Source: an uncultured Burkholderiaceae bacterium (GTDB taxonomy: Bacteria > Pseudomonadota > Gammaproteobacteria > Burkholderiales > Burkholderiaceae_C). From it: a stretch of DNA of 30,629 nucleotides. The position numbers and the translations under genes are program-made. Of this stretch, positions 1 through 9,084 are shown one piece after another. The stretch is taken from assembly GCA_938022295.1 (NCBI GenBank), contig CALIDR010000274.1, positions 1 through 30,629 on the forward strand, written 5' to 3'. Numbering within the stretch: the first letter of the stretch is position 1; each line of letters starts with the position of its first letter. The notes under the pieces are model-generated. The model was not told the origin of the DNA. It worked only from the letters and a program-made list of their open reading frames with translations, and did no database searches.

Positions 1-942
1 GTGCTCGGCCGAGTTGCCGCCGACGACGTCGACCAGCCAGGCATCGCGCCGGCGCATCAGCGTCTCGACGCGGAACAGGTTGTTCGTCGAGCGGTCCGAC
101 GAGTAGCCGGTGAACTCGCCGAACGGGCCTTCCTCGGCACGCGCTTCGGGGTCGATCACGCCTTCGAGCACGAACTCGGCGTGCGCCGGCACCGCGATGC
201 CGTGCTTCGGCGTGCGCACGACTTCCAGCGGTGCGCCGAACAGGCCGCCGGCGACGTGCCGCTCGTCGACGCCGTACGGCAGCCGCGCCGCGGCGGCGAG
301 CATGAACAGCGGGTGCGCGCCGACGACCATCGCGATCGGCAGCGGCTCGCCGCGCTCGGTGTGGCGTTGCAGCATCCGCCACAGGTGGCCGCGCGAATGC
401 AGGCTGGTGCCGATCTCGCGCGGCCCGTTGAGCATCGAGCGGTGGTAGCTGACGTTGCCGAAGCCCGCTTCGCGGTCCTCGGCGACGACGACCGCGTTGG
501 TGATGTAGGGGCCGCGGTCGGTCGCGAAGTGCTTGATCGCCGGCAGCTCGGCGAGGTCGAAGCCGTCGCTGTCGACGACCTCGGTCACCGCGCCCTGGTC
601 GACCTCGCGCGGCGCCAGCATGCGCCGGCTGCGGGCCTGGTACTCGGCGTGGATGCCGGCCGGGCTCACGCCGCCGAGCATGCGGCCGATGCGCTCGCGC
701 GACGCAAAGAGGTTCGTCACCAGCGGCGTCGCCATGCCCCGCACCTGCTCGAAGAACAGCGCCGGGTGGCGGCCGCGCCCGGCGAGCGCCCAGACGACCG
801 CGGTCACGTCCTGGTCGGCGCCGACCGGCTCGTGCAGCGTCAGCAGGTCGTCCGGGTACAGCTCACGGTACGCGGCGACGAAGCGGTGCACGTCCTGGCC
901 GCTGTCGGCGAGCGCCGCGGCGCGCGGGTCGGTCGTGCTCAC
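1..942 (-). CDS. UbiD-family (de)carboxylase, N-terminal 314 residues; 3' end beyond window
   Basis: This is a non-oxidative (de)carboxylase of the UbiD family, which uses prenylated FMN on aromatic or alpha,beta-unsaturated acids. The frame is open from the GTG at 942 to the left edge with no stop, so the C-terminal part is missing. The UbiD hallmarks are visible: N163 and R168 in NVSYHR, and E271/E276 in EGPFGE followed by FTGYSS. The 5-residue spacing within each pair matches the Asn/Arg and Glu/Glu pairs of fungal Fdc1. No ATG is available upstream. The GTG is preceded by GGAGG with 8 nt spacing, which decides the start. It lies 58 nt downstream of an amidohydrolase gene on the same strand, so it is probably the last gene seen of a LysR-amidohydrolase-amidohydrolase-UbiD unit. 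No ubiX partner is in the window. The family call is firm; the substrate is unknown. Confidence 0.88.
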   Translation of the reverse strand, partial: MSTTDPRAAALADSGQDVHRFVAAYRELYPDDLLTLHEPVGADQDVTAVVWALAGRGRHPALFFEQVRGMATPLVTNLFASRERIGRMLGGVSPAGIHAEYQARSRRMLAPREVDQGAVTEVVDSDGFDLAELPAIKHFATDRGPYITNAVVVAEDREAGFGNVSYHRSMLNGPREIGTSLHSRGHLWRMLQRHTERGEPLPIAMVVGAHPLFMLAAAARLPYGVDERHVAGGLFGAPLEVVRTPKHGIAVPAHAEFVLEGVIDPEARAEEGPFGEFTGYSSDRSTNNLFRVETLMRRRDAWLVDVVGGNSAEH

Positions 943-1000
943 CGCACGGCCCTCCGCGCGCAGCGCAGGCCGCGGAGCGCCCGGGCGCGGCGCGGTGCCC

Positions 1001-1915
1001 TCATGGCAGGCGGGCGTAGCTGTCCTTCAGCCGCAGCTGCGCCTCCTCCAGGTTGCGCGGCGGCGGGGTCGTCTCGATGCCGACCAGCCGTGCGATGTTG
1101 TTGCCCATGTAGTCCTCGAGCGTGTCTTCGTCCAGCCCGATGCCGTGCGGCGGCTCGCGGCACAGCATCTCGAGCTCGCGCAGCCACATGCCGGGCTCGT
1201 TCGGCGGGCTGTCGGTGCCGAACACGATCTTGTGCTTCGGCAGCTGCCTGGCGAACTCGGCGATGCGCGCCTGGAAGCACCAGCCCGACTCGCAGTAGAC
1301 GTTGGGCGTGTCCATCGCCATCCAGAACGCCTCGAACGAGTAGTTGCCGCCGGTCTGGATGCCGAAGTGCCCGATGATGAAGTTGACCATCGGGAACTCG
1401 CGGATGATCGGGTAGAACATCGTCGGGATCGTGAACGGCCCGTCGCCGGTGTGGATCAGCACGACGATGTTGTACTTGGCACACACCTTCATCGCCGGGC
1501 GCAGCCAGTCCAGCGCGCGATCGGGCCGGTAGCCGTGCATGTTGGCGTGCAGCTTGATCATCTTGAAGCCGTACTCCTTGTGGTGGTACTCGATCTCGAG
1601 CGCCCCGTTGTCCGGGCCCCAGCGCGGGTTGTAGGTGAAGTTGCCGATGAAGCGGTCGGGGTACTTCCGGCACAGGCTGGCCACGTAGGCCATGTAGTCG
1701 CGGATGCCGTCGCGCCCGCGGCGGTTGCCGTCGCGGTAGCCGGTGTTGCCCGGCGGCGGCTGGATGAAGCCCATGTCGATGCGGCGCGGCTTGCCGTTGA
1801 TCACGTACGGGCCGTCCATCAGCTTGAGCATGCGCTCGCCGGTGAACGGCGTGCCGGTGTGGCGCCAGGCCTCGTCGACCAGGTTCGTGGGGTGCAGGTG
1901 GGTGTCGATGATCAT
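1001..1915 (-). CDS. Amidohydrolase-2 family metal-dependent hydrolase or decarboxylase (intact metal site)
   Basis: A 304-residue TIM-barrel protein of the amidohydrolase-2 (ACMSD-like) family, whose members decarboxylate or hydrolyse aromatic or dicarboxylic acids using a divalent metal. The motifs are complete: H6-L-H8 at the start of strand 1, K121-L-H123, H155 in HTGDGP, H183 in GHFG and D235 in GTDSPPNE. The start is the ATG of MIIDTHLH, which begins directly at the first barrel strand as is usual. A closely similar paralogue lies 17 nt upstream and a UbiD gene 58 nt downstream, all on one strand, suggesting a single catabolic operon. The substrate cannot be deduced. A longer open frame continues upstream, but that extension is only the shadow of the paralogue read in another frame. 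Confidence 0.85.
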   Translation of the reverse strand: MIIDTHLHPTNLVDEAWRHTGTPFTGERMLKLMDGPYVINGKPRRIDMGFIQPPPGNTGYRDGNRRGRDGIRDYMAYVASLCRKYPDRFIGNFTYNPRWGPDNGALEIEYHHKEYGFKMIKLHANMHGYRPDRALDWLRPAMKVCAKYNIVVLIHTGDGPFTIPTMFYPIIREFPMVNFIIGHFGIQTGGNYSFEAFWMAMDTPNVYCESGWCFQARIAEFARQLPKHKIVFGTDSPPNEPGMWLRELEMLCREPPHGIGLDEDTLEDYMGNNIARLVGIETTPPPRNLEEAQLRLKDSYARLP

Positions 1916-1932
1916 GGTGGTATCGCGAGGCG

Positions 1933-2868
1933 TCAGTACAGCGGGATCACGGGTTGCGGCTCGACCTGGCGGCCCAGGCGCTGGCAGGCTTCCTCGAAGC
2001 TGCGCGGCGGCGGCGACGTCGGCAGGCCGACCATGCGGGCGACGTTGTTGCCGAGGTAGTCCTCCAGCGTGTCCTCGTCCAGGTTCAGCCCCTGCGGCGG
2101 GTTGGTGCACAGCACCTCGAGCAGGCGCAGCCACATGCCGGGCTCGTTCGGCGGCGTGTCGCTGCCGTACAGGATCTTGTGCTTGGGCAGCGTCTTGGCG
2201 AACTCGACGATGCGCGACTGCAGGCACCAGCCCGACTCGCAGTAGACGTTGGGCAGCTCCATCGCCCACTGGTACGGCTCGAAGCAGTACACGCCGCCGG
2301 TCTGCACGCCGAAGTGGGCCATGATGAAGTTGACCGTCGGGTAGGCCTTGATCATCGGCACCCACTCGGTGGGGATGCTGTAGGGCCCGTCGCCGGTGTG
2401 CAGCTTGACCAGCACGCCGAGCTCGGCGCACTTGTCGAAGCAGGGGCGCACCCAGTCCAGCGCGCGGTCGGGCCGGTAGGCGTGCATGTTGGCCTGCATC
2501 TGCACCATCTTGAAGCCGTGCTGCTTGACGTAGCGCTCCAGCCCCTCGACGGCGGCCTGCACGCCGCAGCGCGGGTTGTAGACGTAGCAGCCGATCAGGC
2601 GGTCTGGGTGCGCCTGCACCGCCCCGAGCACGTAGGCGTGGTACTTGTCGATGCTCTCGGGGCCGGACAGTTCGCCGTCGGTCCAGGTGTAGATCGTGTT
2701 GCCCTGCGGCGGCTGGACGAACGCCATGTCGATGCGGCGCGGCTTGCCGTTGACGAAGTAGGGGCCGTCCATCGTGCGCAGCAGGCGATCGGTGGTGTAC
2801 GGCTCGCCGTCGTGCCACCAGGCGAGGTCGACCTGGTCGGTGGGGTAGCAGCTGGTGTCGATGATCAT
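1933..2868 (-). CDS. Amidohydrolase-2 paralogue lacking the HxH metal motif; probable pseudoenzyme subunit
   Basis: A 311-residue protein that aligns with its downstream neighbour over the full length, sharing blocks such as NGKPRRIDM, YRPDRALDW, HTGDGP, PNVYCESGWC and LDEDTLEDY. Where the neighbour has H6-L-H8, this protein has S6-C7-Y8, and the neighbour's KLH (121-123) is QMQ here (123-125). The later ligands are kept: H157, H185 and D237. Two first-shell regions are therefore altered while the fold is clearly maintained. It may be a non-catalytic partner in a hetero-oligomer or an enzyme with a changed metal site. It is not a decayed gene, because there is no frameshift and conservation is even along the length. 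It is the first structural gene after the LysR gene, with 61 nt between them. Confidence 0.82.
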   Translation of the reverse strand: MIIDTSCYPTDQVDLAWWHDGEPYTTDRLLRTMDGPYFVNGKPRRIDMAFVQPPQGNTIYTWTDGELSGPESIDKYHAYVLGAVQAHPDRLIGCYVYNPRCGVQAAVEGLERYVKQHGFKMVQMQANMHAYRPDRALDWVRPCFDKCAELGVLVKLHTGDGPYSIPTEWVPMIKAYPTVNFIMAHFGVQTGGVYCFEPYQWAMELPNVYCESGWCLQSRIVEFAKTLPKHKILYGSDTPPNEPGMWLRLLEVLCTNPPQGLNLDEDTLEDYLGNNVARMVGLPTSPPPRSFEEACQRLGRQVEPQPVIPLY

Positions 2869-2892
2869 CGTGGTCCTCTCGGGTCGGGCTCG

Positions 2893-2908
2893 CCGATGCT
2901 GGCATCGG
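2893..2908. promoter_or_regulatory. 16-bp perfect palindrome between lysR and the amidohydrolase genes
   Basis: CCGATGC-TG-GCATCGG is a perfect 7-bp inverted repeat with a 2-nt centre in the 61-nt gap between the LysR stop and the first amidohydrolase start. There is no T-run after it on the minus strand, so it is a weak terminator candidate. It could be an operator or an mRNA hairpin. Function is inferred only from symmetry and position. Confidence 0.35.
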
Positions 2909-2929
2909 TGGCGTCATCGATAAACGGGG

Positions 2930-3913
2930 TCAATCGGATAAATCCATCGCGCCGGGTAATGGAAGCCGGCGGTCGGGCGCCGCTGCGGGGGCTTCCCCGG
3001 ACGGGGTGCCCGGCCGCATCCACCAGCGGTCGGGAAACTGCCCCTGCAGCCAGTCGACGAAGCCGCGCACCTTCGTCGGCACGAGCCGGGGCGACGTGTA
3101 GACGGCGTGGATCTCCTGCGTGGGCAGCGTCCACTCGGTCAGCAGCGGCCGCACGGTGCCGTCGCGCACCGACGCGTGCGCGACGTACCACGGCAGCACC
3201 GCGAGCCCCATCCCGGCGCGTGCCGCGGCGAGCAGCGCCGACAGGTTGTTGCTGCGCAGCGGCCCGCGCACCGGCACCTGCAGCGTGCGGCCATCCGCGC
3301 CGCCGAAGTGCCAGCGCTCGTCGCCCTGCACGCTGCTGTAGATCAGCGCGTCGTGCTGCGACAGGTCGCTCGGGTGAGCCGGCACGCCGCGCCGCTCGAG
3401 GTACTCGGGCGCGGCCACGAGCACCCACGGGTTGACGCCGAGGTAGCGCGCGCCGAGCGAGGAGTCCGCGAGCCGCCCCATGCGGATCGCGAGGTCGATG
3501 CCCTGCTCGACGAGGTTGACGTAGCGGTCGTCGAAGCCGAGGTCGACCTGCAGCCCCGGGTGCTCGCGCATGAAGTGCAGCACGAGCGGCGTCAGCACGC
3601 GGCGGCCGAACGCGACCGAGGTGCTGATGCGCAGCACGCCCTGCACGCGCGAGGCCATCAGCGCCGCGAGGCTGTCGGCCTCGTCGAGCTCGTGCGCGAT
3701 CGCCTTGCACTTGTCGTAGTACGCGCTGCCGACCTCGGTCGGCGTCACGCCGCGCGTGCTGCGGTGGAACAGCCGCGCGCCGAGCTTCTTCTCGAGCGCT
3801 GCGACGTGCTTCGTCGCCGTGGGCTGCGTGATCCCGCAGTCGGCCGCGGCGCGGCTGAAACTGCCGGTCTCGACGACGCGGATGAAGAGGCGGATGCCGG
3901 CGACGCGGTCCAT
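2930..3913 (-). CDS. LysR-family transcriptional regulator, divergent from gcl
   Basis: A 327-residue LysR-type regulator. Residues 1-60 form the winged helix-turn-helix (MDRVAGIRLFIRVVETGSFS, then AAADCGITQPTATKHVAALE), followed by the linker helix and a periplasmic-binding-protein-like co-inducer domain at about 90-295. The HTH resembles the CrgA-like subgroup that begins MDR/MDK. The gene is transcribed away from gcl across a 119-nt gap holding a 17-bp LysR-type palindrome. It probably controls gcl and/or the amidohydrolase-UbiD genes downstream on its own strand. The co-inducer is unknown; a glyoxylate-pathway intermediate or the amidohydrolase substrate are both reasonable guesses. Confidence 0.88.
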   Translation of the reverse strand: MDRVAGIRLFIRVVETGSFSRAAADCGITQPTATKHVAALEKKLGARLFHRSTRGVTPTEVGSAYYDKCKAIAHELDEADSLAALMASRVQGVLRISTSVAFGRRVLTPLVLHFMREHPGLQVDLGFDDRYVNLVEQGIDLAIRMGRLADSSLGARYLGVNPWVLVAAPEYLERRGVPAHPSDLSQHDALIYSSVQGDERWHFGGADGRTLQVPVRGPLRSNNLSALLAAARAGMGLAVLPWYVAHASVRDGTVRPLLTEWTLPTQEIHAVYTSPRLVPTKVRGFVDWLQGQFPDRWWMRPGTPSGEAPAAAPDRRLPLPGAMDLSD

Positions 3914-3931
3914 CGGGCGATCCTAACTCGG

Positions 3932-3948
3932 TATTCCGCCATGGAATA
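3932..3948. promoter_or_regulatory. LysR-type operator palindrome upstream of gcl and lysR
   Basis: TATTCC-GCCAT-GGAATA is a perfect 6-5-6 palindrome centred at 3940, containing the T-N11-A core typical of LysR-type recognition sites. It lies 18 nt upstream of the lysR start and 84 nt upstream of the gcl start. That is where an autoregulating divergent LysR protein normally binds. The symmetry is seen directly; binding is inferred. Confidence 0.6.
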
Positions 3949-4032
3949 GCACCTATCGGGGCCCTGCGGTTCCCTTCGGCAGCGTGCACGCGCACCATCC
4001 GTCCGGTCGGATTCGAACCCCAGGAGACTCCC

Positions 4033-5823
<1,791 letters not shown>

Positions 5824-5834
5824 AGGAGACGACG

Positions 5835-6614
5835 ATGCCGCGCTTCGCCGCCAACCTGACGATGCTGTTCAACGAGGTGCCGTTCCTCGACCGCTTCGAG
5901 CGCGCGGCCAAGGCCGGGTTCGACGCCGTCGAGTTCCTGTTCCCGTACCCGTTCCCCGCCGCCGAGATCAAGGCCCGGCTCGACGCCAACGGCCTTCAGC
6001 TCGTGCTGCACAACCTGCCCGCCGGTGACTGGGACGCCGGCGAGCGCGGCATCGCGTGCCACCCCGACCGCGTCGCCGAATTCCGCGCCGGCGTGGCGAA
6101 GGCGGTGGAATACGCCACCGCGCTCGGCGCGCCGCAGCTCAACTGCCTGGCCGGCAAGGCGCCGGCCGGTGTCGGCGAGGCGCTACTGCGCGCGACGTTC
6201 GTCGACAACCTGAAGTACGCCGCCGCGGAACTGAAGAAGGCAGGCCTGAAGCTGCTGATCGAGCCGATCAACACCTACGACATCCCCGGCTTCTACCTGA
6301 ACCGCACCGCGCAGGCGATCGCGATCCTCGACGAGGTCGGCGCCGACAACGCCTTCGTGCAGTACGACATCTATCACGCGCAGCGCATGGAAGGCGAGAT
6401 CGCCGCGACGGTGCACAAGCACCTCGCGCGCATCGGCCACATCCAGCTCGCCGACAACCCGGGCCGCCACGAGCCGGGAACCGGCGAGCTGAACTGGGCG
6501 TTCCTGTTCGCGCACCTCGATCGCATCGGCTACGGCGGCTGGATCGGCTGCGAGTACAAGCCCGCGACGACGACCGAAGCCGGCCTGGGCTGGCGCCAGG
6601 CCTTCGCCCACTGA
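5835..6614 (+). CDS. hyi: Hydroxypyruvate isomerase
   Basis: Interconverts tartronate semialdehyde and hydroxypyruvate. The 259 residues form one xylose-isomerase-like TIM barrel, the expected length. Visible family blocks are MPRFAANLTMLFNEVPFLDRF at the N terminus, LLIEPINTYDIPGFYL in the middle with the metal-ligand Glu, YDIYHAQRMEGE, and GHIQLADNPGRHEPGTGE near the end. The ATG at 5835 is preceded by AAGGAG located right at the gcl stop, which fixes the start and indicates translational linkage. A longer upstream open frame is only the shadow of gcl. It works between Gcl and the reductase encoded next. Confidence 0.95.
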   Translation: MPRFAANLTMLFNEVPFLDRFERAAKAGFDAVEFLFPYPFPAAEIKARLDANGLQLVLHNLPAGDWDAGERGIACHPDRVAEFRAGVAKAVEYATALGAPQLNCLAGKAPAGVGEALLRATFVDNLKYAAAELKKAGLKLLIEPINTYDIPGFYLNRTAQAIAILDEVGADNAFVQYDIYHAQRMEGEIAATVHKHLARIGHIQLADNPGRHEPGTGELNWAFLFAHLDRIGYGGWIGCEYKPATTTEAGLGWRQAFAH

Positions 6615-6639
6615 CCCGATTCCGAAGGAGGAGAACCCG

Positions 6640-7539
6640 ATGACGACCACCCCGCTCAAGCTCGGCTTCATCGGCCTGGGCATCATGGGCGCGCCGATGT
6701 GCGGCCACCTGATCAAGGCCGGGCACCAGCTGTTCGTCTACACGCGCAGCAAGGTGCCGGCGGAGATCGCCGAATCGGGCGCGACGCCGTGCACGAGCCC
6801 GAAGAAGGTCGCCGAGCGCGCCGACATCGTGTTCACGATGGTGCCCGACACGCCCGACGTCGAGGCCGTACTGTTCGGCAAGGACGGCGTCGCCGAGGGG
6901 CTGAGCGCGGGCAAGGTCGTCGTCGACATGAGCTCGATCAGCCCGATCGAGACGAAGTCGTTCGCGAAGAAGATCAACGCGCTGGGCTGCGACTACCTCG
7001 ACGCACCGGTCTCGGGCGGCGAGGTCGGCGCGAAGGCCGCGTCGCTGACGATCATGGTCGGCGGCCCCGAGGGCGCGTTCGAGCGCGTGCGGCCGCTGTT
7101 CCAGCTGATGGGCAAGAACATCACGCTCGTCGGCGGCAACGGCGACGGCCAGACGACCAAGGTCGCCAACCAGATCATCGTCGCGCTGAACATCGCCGCG
7201 GTGGGCGAGGCGCTCGTGTTCGCGAGCAAGGCCGGCGCCGACCCGGCCAAGGTGCGCCAGGCGCTGATGGGCGGCTTCGCCAGCAGCCGCATCCTCGAGG
7301 TGCACGGCGAGCGCATGATCAAGCGCACGTTCAACCCGGGCTTCAGGATCAACCTGCACCAGAAGGACCTGAACCTGGCGCTGCAGGGCGCGAAGGCGCT
7401 CGGCGTCGCGCTGCCGGGCACCGCCAACGCCGCGCAGCTGATGCAGGCCTGCGCCGCGCACGGCATGGACCAGCTCGACCACTCGGCGCTGGTGCGTGCG
7501 CTGGAGATCCTCGCCAACCACGAGGTCGCGAAGGCCTGA
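6640..7539 (+). CDS. glxR: 2-hydroxy-3-oxopropionate (tartronate semialdehyde) reductase
   Basis: An NAD(P)H-dependent beta-hydroxyacid dehydrogenase that reduces tartronate semialdehyde to D-glycerate. The 299 residues begin with the Rossmann motif GFIGLGIMGAPM (about 9-20). They continue with the substrate-binding DAPVSGGEVGA (121-131) and the catalytic Lys in GQTTKVANQ (K174), then the all-helical C-terminal domain. A strong AAGGAGGAG precedes the ATG. The position between hyi and a glycerate kinase gene supports this substrate over other family members such as 3-hydroxyisobutyrate dehydrogenase. The garR name would be equally acceptable. Confidence 0.94.
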   Translation: MTTTPLKLGFIGLGIMGAPMCGHLIKAGHQLFVYTRSKVPAEIAESGATPCTSPKKVAERADIVFTMVPDTPDVEAVLFGKDGVAEGLSAGKVVVDMSSISPIETKSFAKKINALGCDYLDAPVSGGEVGAKAASLTIMVGGPEGAFERVRPLFQLMGKNITLVGGNGDGQTTKVANQIIVALNIAAVGEALVFASKAGADPAKVRQALMGGFASSRILEVHGERMIKRTFNPGFRINLHQKDLNLALQGAKALGVALPGTANAAQLMQACAAHGMDQLDHSALVRALEILANHEVAKA

Positions 7540-7541
7540 CG

Positions 7542-8849
7542 ATGACGCCCGATCCGCGCCTCGACCCCAGGGGGTTCCTGCGCGCGCTGTTCGACGCGGC
7601 GGTGCAGCGCGCGCTGCCGCAGGCGGTGCTCGGGCCGTTCCTGCCCGCGCCGCCGAAGGGCCGCACGCTCGTGCTCGGCGCGGGCAAGGCCGGCGGCACG
7701 ATGGCCGCGGCGCTGGACGCACTGTGGCCCGCGCACGCGCCGCTGTCGGGGCTGGTCGTCACCCGCTACGGCCACGTGCCGCCGGCGTACGAGGCCAGGC
7801 CCGGGCGCATCGAAGTGGTCGAAGCCGCCCACCCGGTGCCCGACGAGGCGGGGCGGCGCGCCGCGCAGCGCATCGTCGAACTCGCGCGGGGGCTCACGGC
7901 CGACGACCTCGTGCTGTGCCTGATCTCGGGCGGCGGCTCGGCGCTGCTGAGCCTGCCCGCCGAGGGCGTGAGCTTCGACGACAAGCAGGCGATCAACCGC
8001 GCGCTGCTGAAGTCCGGCGCGGCGATCGACGAGATGAACTGCGTGCGCAAGCACCTCTCGGCGATCAAGGGCGGGCGGCTGGCCGCGCGCTGCGCGCCGG
8101 CGAAGGTCGTCACGCTGCTGATCAGCGACGTGCCCGGCGACGACCCGGCGGTGATCGCCAGCGGCCCCACCGTGCCCGACCCGACGACGTGCGCCGACGC
8201 GCTGGCGATCGTGCGGCGCTACGGCATCGAGCTGCCGCCGGCCGTGCGGGCGGGCCTCGAGAGCGGCGCGTTCGAGACGCCGAAGCCCGGCGACGGGCGC
8301 TTCGCCGGCCACGAGGTGCACCTGATCGCCACGCCGCAGCAGAGCCTGGAAGCCGCGGCGGCGCTGGCGCGCGCGCACGGCGTGCAGGCGCACGTCCTCA
8401 GCGACGAGATCGAAGGCGAGAGCCGCGAGGTGGGCAAGGTGCACGCGGCGCTGGCGCGCGCGGTGGCCAGGCGCGGGCAGCCGTTCGCGAAGCCGTGCGT
8501 GATCCTCAGCGGCGGCGAGACGACGGTGACGGTGCGCCCGGCCGACGGCCCGCCCGGGCGCGGCGGGCGCGCCACCGAGTTCCTGCTCGGCTGCGCGATC
8601 GCGCTGCAGGGCGAGCCGGGCGTGCACGTGCTGGCCGCCGACACCGACGGCATCGACGGCGTGGAAGACAACGCCGGCGCCGTGGTCGCGCCCGACACGC
8701 TCGCGCGCGCGGCCGCGCGCGGCCTGAAGCCGGCCGCCCACCTCGACCGGCACGACGCCTACGGCTTCTTCGCCGCCCTCGGCGACCTCGTGACGACGGG
8801 GCCGACCTACACCAACGTCAACGACTTCCGCGCGCTGCTGGTCGTCTGA
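7542..8849 (+). CDS. Glycerate 2-kinase, GckA/TtuD (MOFRL) type
   Basis: A 435-residue member of the DUF4147-MOFRL family, which phosphorylates D-glycerate to 2-phosphoglycerate; older annotations call it hydroxypyruvate reductase TtuD. The N-terminal domain carries GRTLVLGAGKAGGTMA (about 42-57), the glycine-rich LISGGGSALLSLP and VRKHLSAIKGGRLA. The C-terminal MOFRL part carries CVILSGGETTVTV and VLAADTDGIDG, ending GPTYTNVNDFRALLV. The ATG at 7542 follows the glxR stop after only 2 nt. As the last gene of the operon it links glyoxylate carbon to lower glycolysis. The gene converges on the tautomerase gene 29 nt away, and I see no strong terminator between them. Confidence 0.94.
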   Translation: MTPDPRLDPRGFLRALFDAAVQRALPQAVLGPFLPAPPKGRTLVLGAGKAGGTMAAALDALWPAHAPLSGLVVTRYGHVPPAYEARPGRIEVVEAAHPVPDEAGRRAAQRIVELARGLTADDLVLCLISGGGSALLSLPAEGVSFDDKQAINRALLKSGAAIDEMNCVRKHLSAIKGGRLAARCAPAKVVTLLISDVPGDDPAVIASGPTVPDPTTCADALAIVRRYGIELPPAVRAGLESGAFETPKPGDGRFAGHEVHLIATPQQSLEAAAALARAHGVQAHVLSDEIEGESREVGKVHAALARAVARRGQPFAKPCVILSGGETTVTVRPADGPPGRGGRATEFLLGCAIALQGEPGVHVLAADTDGIDGVEDNAGAVVAPDTLARAAARGLKPAAHLDRHDAYGFFAALGDLVTTGPTYTNVNDFRALLVV

Positions 8850-8878
8850 CCCGCGGCGCGTCGGCAGGCATGGTCGCC

Positions 8879-9070
8879 TCAGCGACCGAGGTCCTTCGCG
8901 CTGACGCCGGCGATGCCCCAGTTCGTCTTCGGCATGTCGTGGATCCAGACGCGGATCGTCTCCTTCGGCGCGCCCACCGCTTCGTGCAGCGCCTGCGTGA
9001 CTTTCTCGATCACCGCGCGCTTCTGGTCCTCGGTGCGGCCTTCGAGCATGTAGATCTGGGCGAACGGCAT
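8879..9070 (-). CDS. dmpI: 4-oxalocrotonate (2-hydroxymuconate) tautomerase
   Basis: A 63-residue tautomerase that ketonises 2-hydroxymuconate in the oxalocrotonate branch. It begins MPFAQIYMLEGRT, so removal of Met exposes the catalytic Pro-1. The conserved Arg region (GAPKETIRVWIHDMPKTNWGIAG) follows. The length is that of the XylH/DmpI class. An upstream GGAGG and a 14-nt gap after dmpH make the start secure. It is the last gene of the D-E-F-G-H-I operon, convergent with the glycerate kinase gene. Confidence 0.95.
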   Translation of the reverse strand: MPFAQIYMLEGRTEDQKRAVIEKVTQALHEAVGAPKETIRVWIHDMPKTNWGIAGVSAKDLGR

Positions 9071-9084
9071 CGGACGGTCCTCCT

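Noticed and set aside
1..1377. A 458-codon plus-strand open frame at the left edge.
   Set aside because: It is antisense to the UbiD gene, whose minus-strand translation contains the family's catalytic residues; the plus-strand protein is an Arg/Ala/His-rich shadow typical of high-GC DNA.
1001..2917. A single 638-residue protein covering both amidohydrolase genes.
   Set aside because: Only its C-terminal 304 residues look like a protein; the rest is an out-of-frame reading of the paralogue, which has its own good frame at 1933-2868.
4009..4021. GGATTCGAACCCC before gcl, whose reverse complement resembles a tRNA T-loop.
   Set aside because: The flanking bases pair at only two of five T-stem positions, and no anticodon or acceptor stem is visible, so I do not call a tRNA or attachment site.
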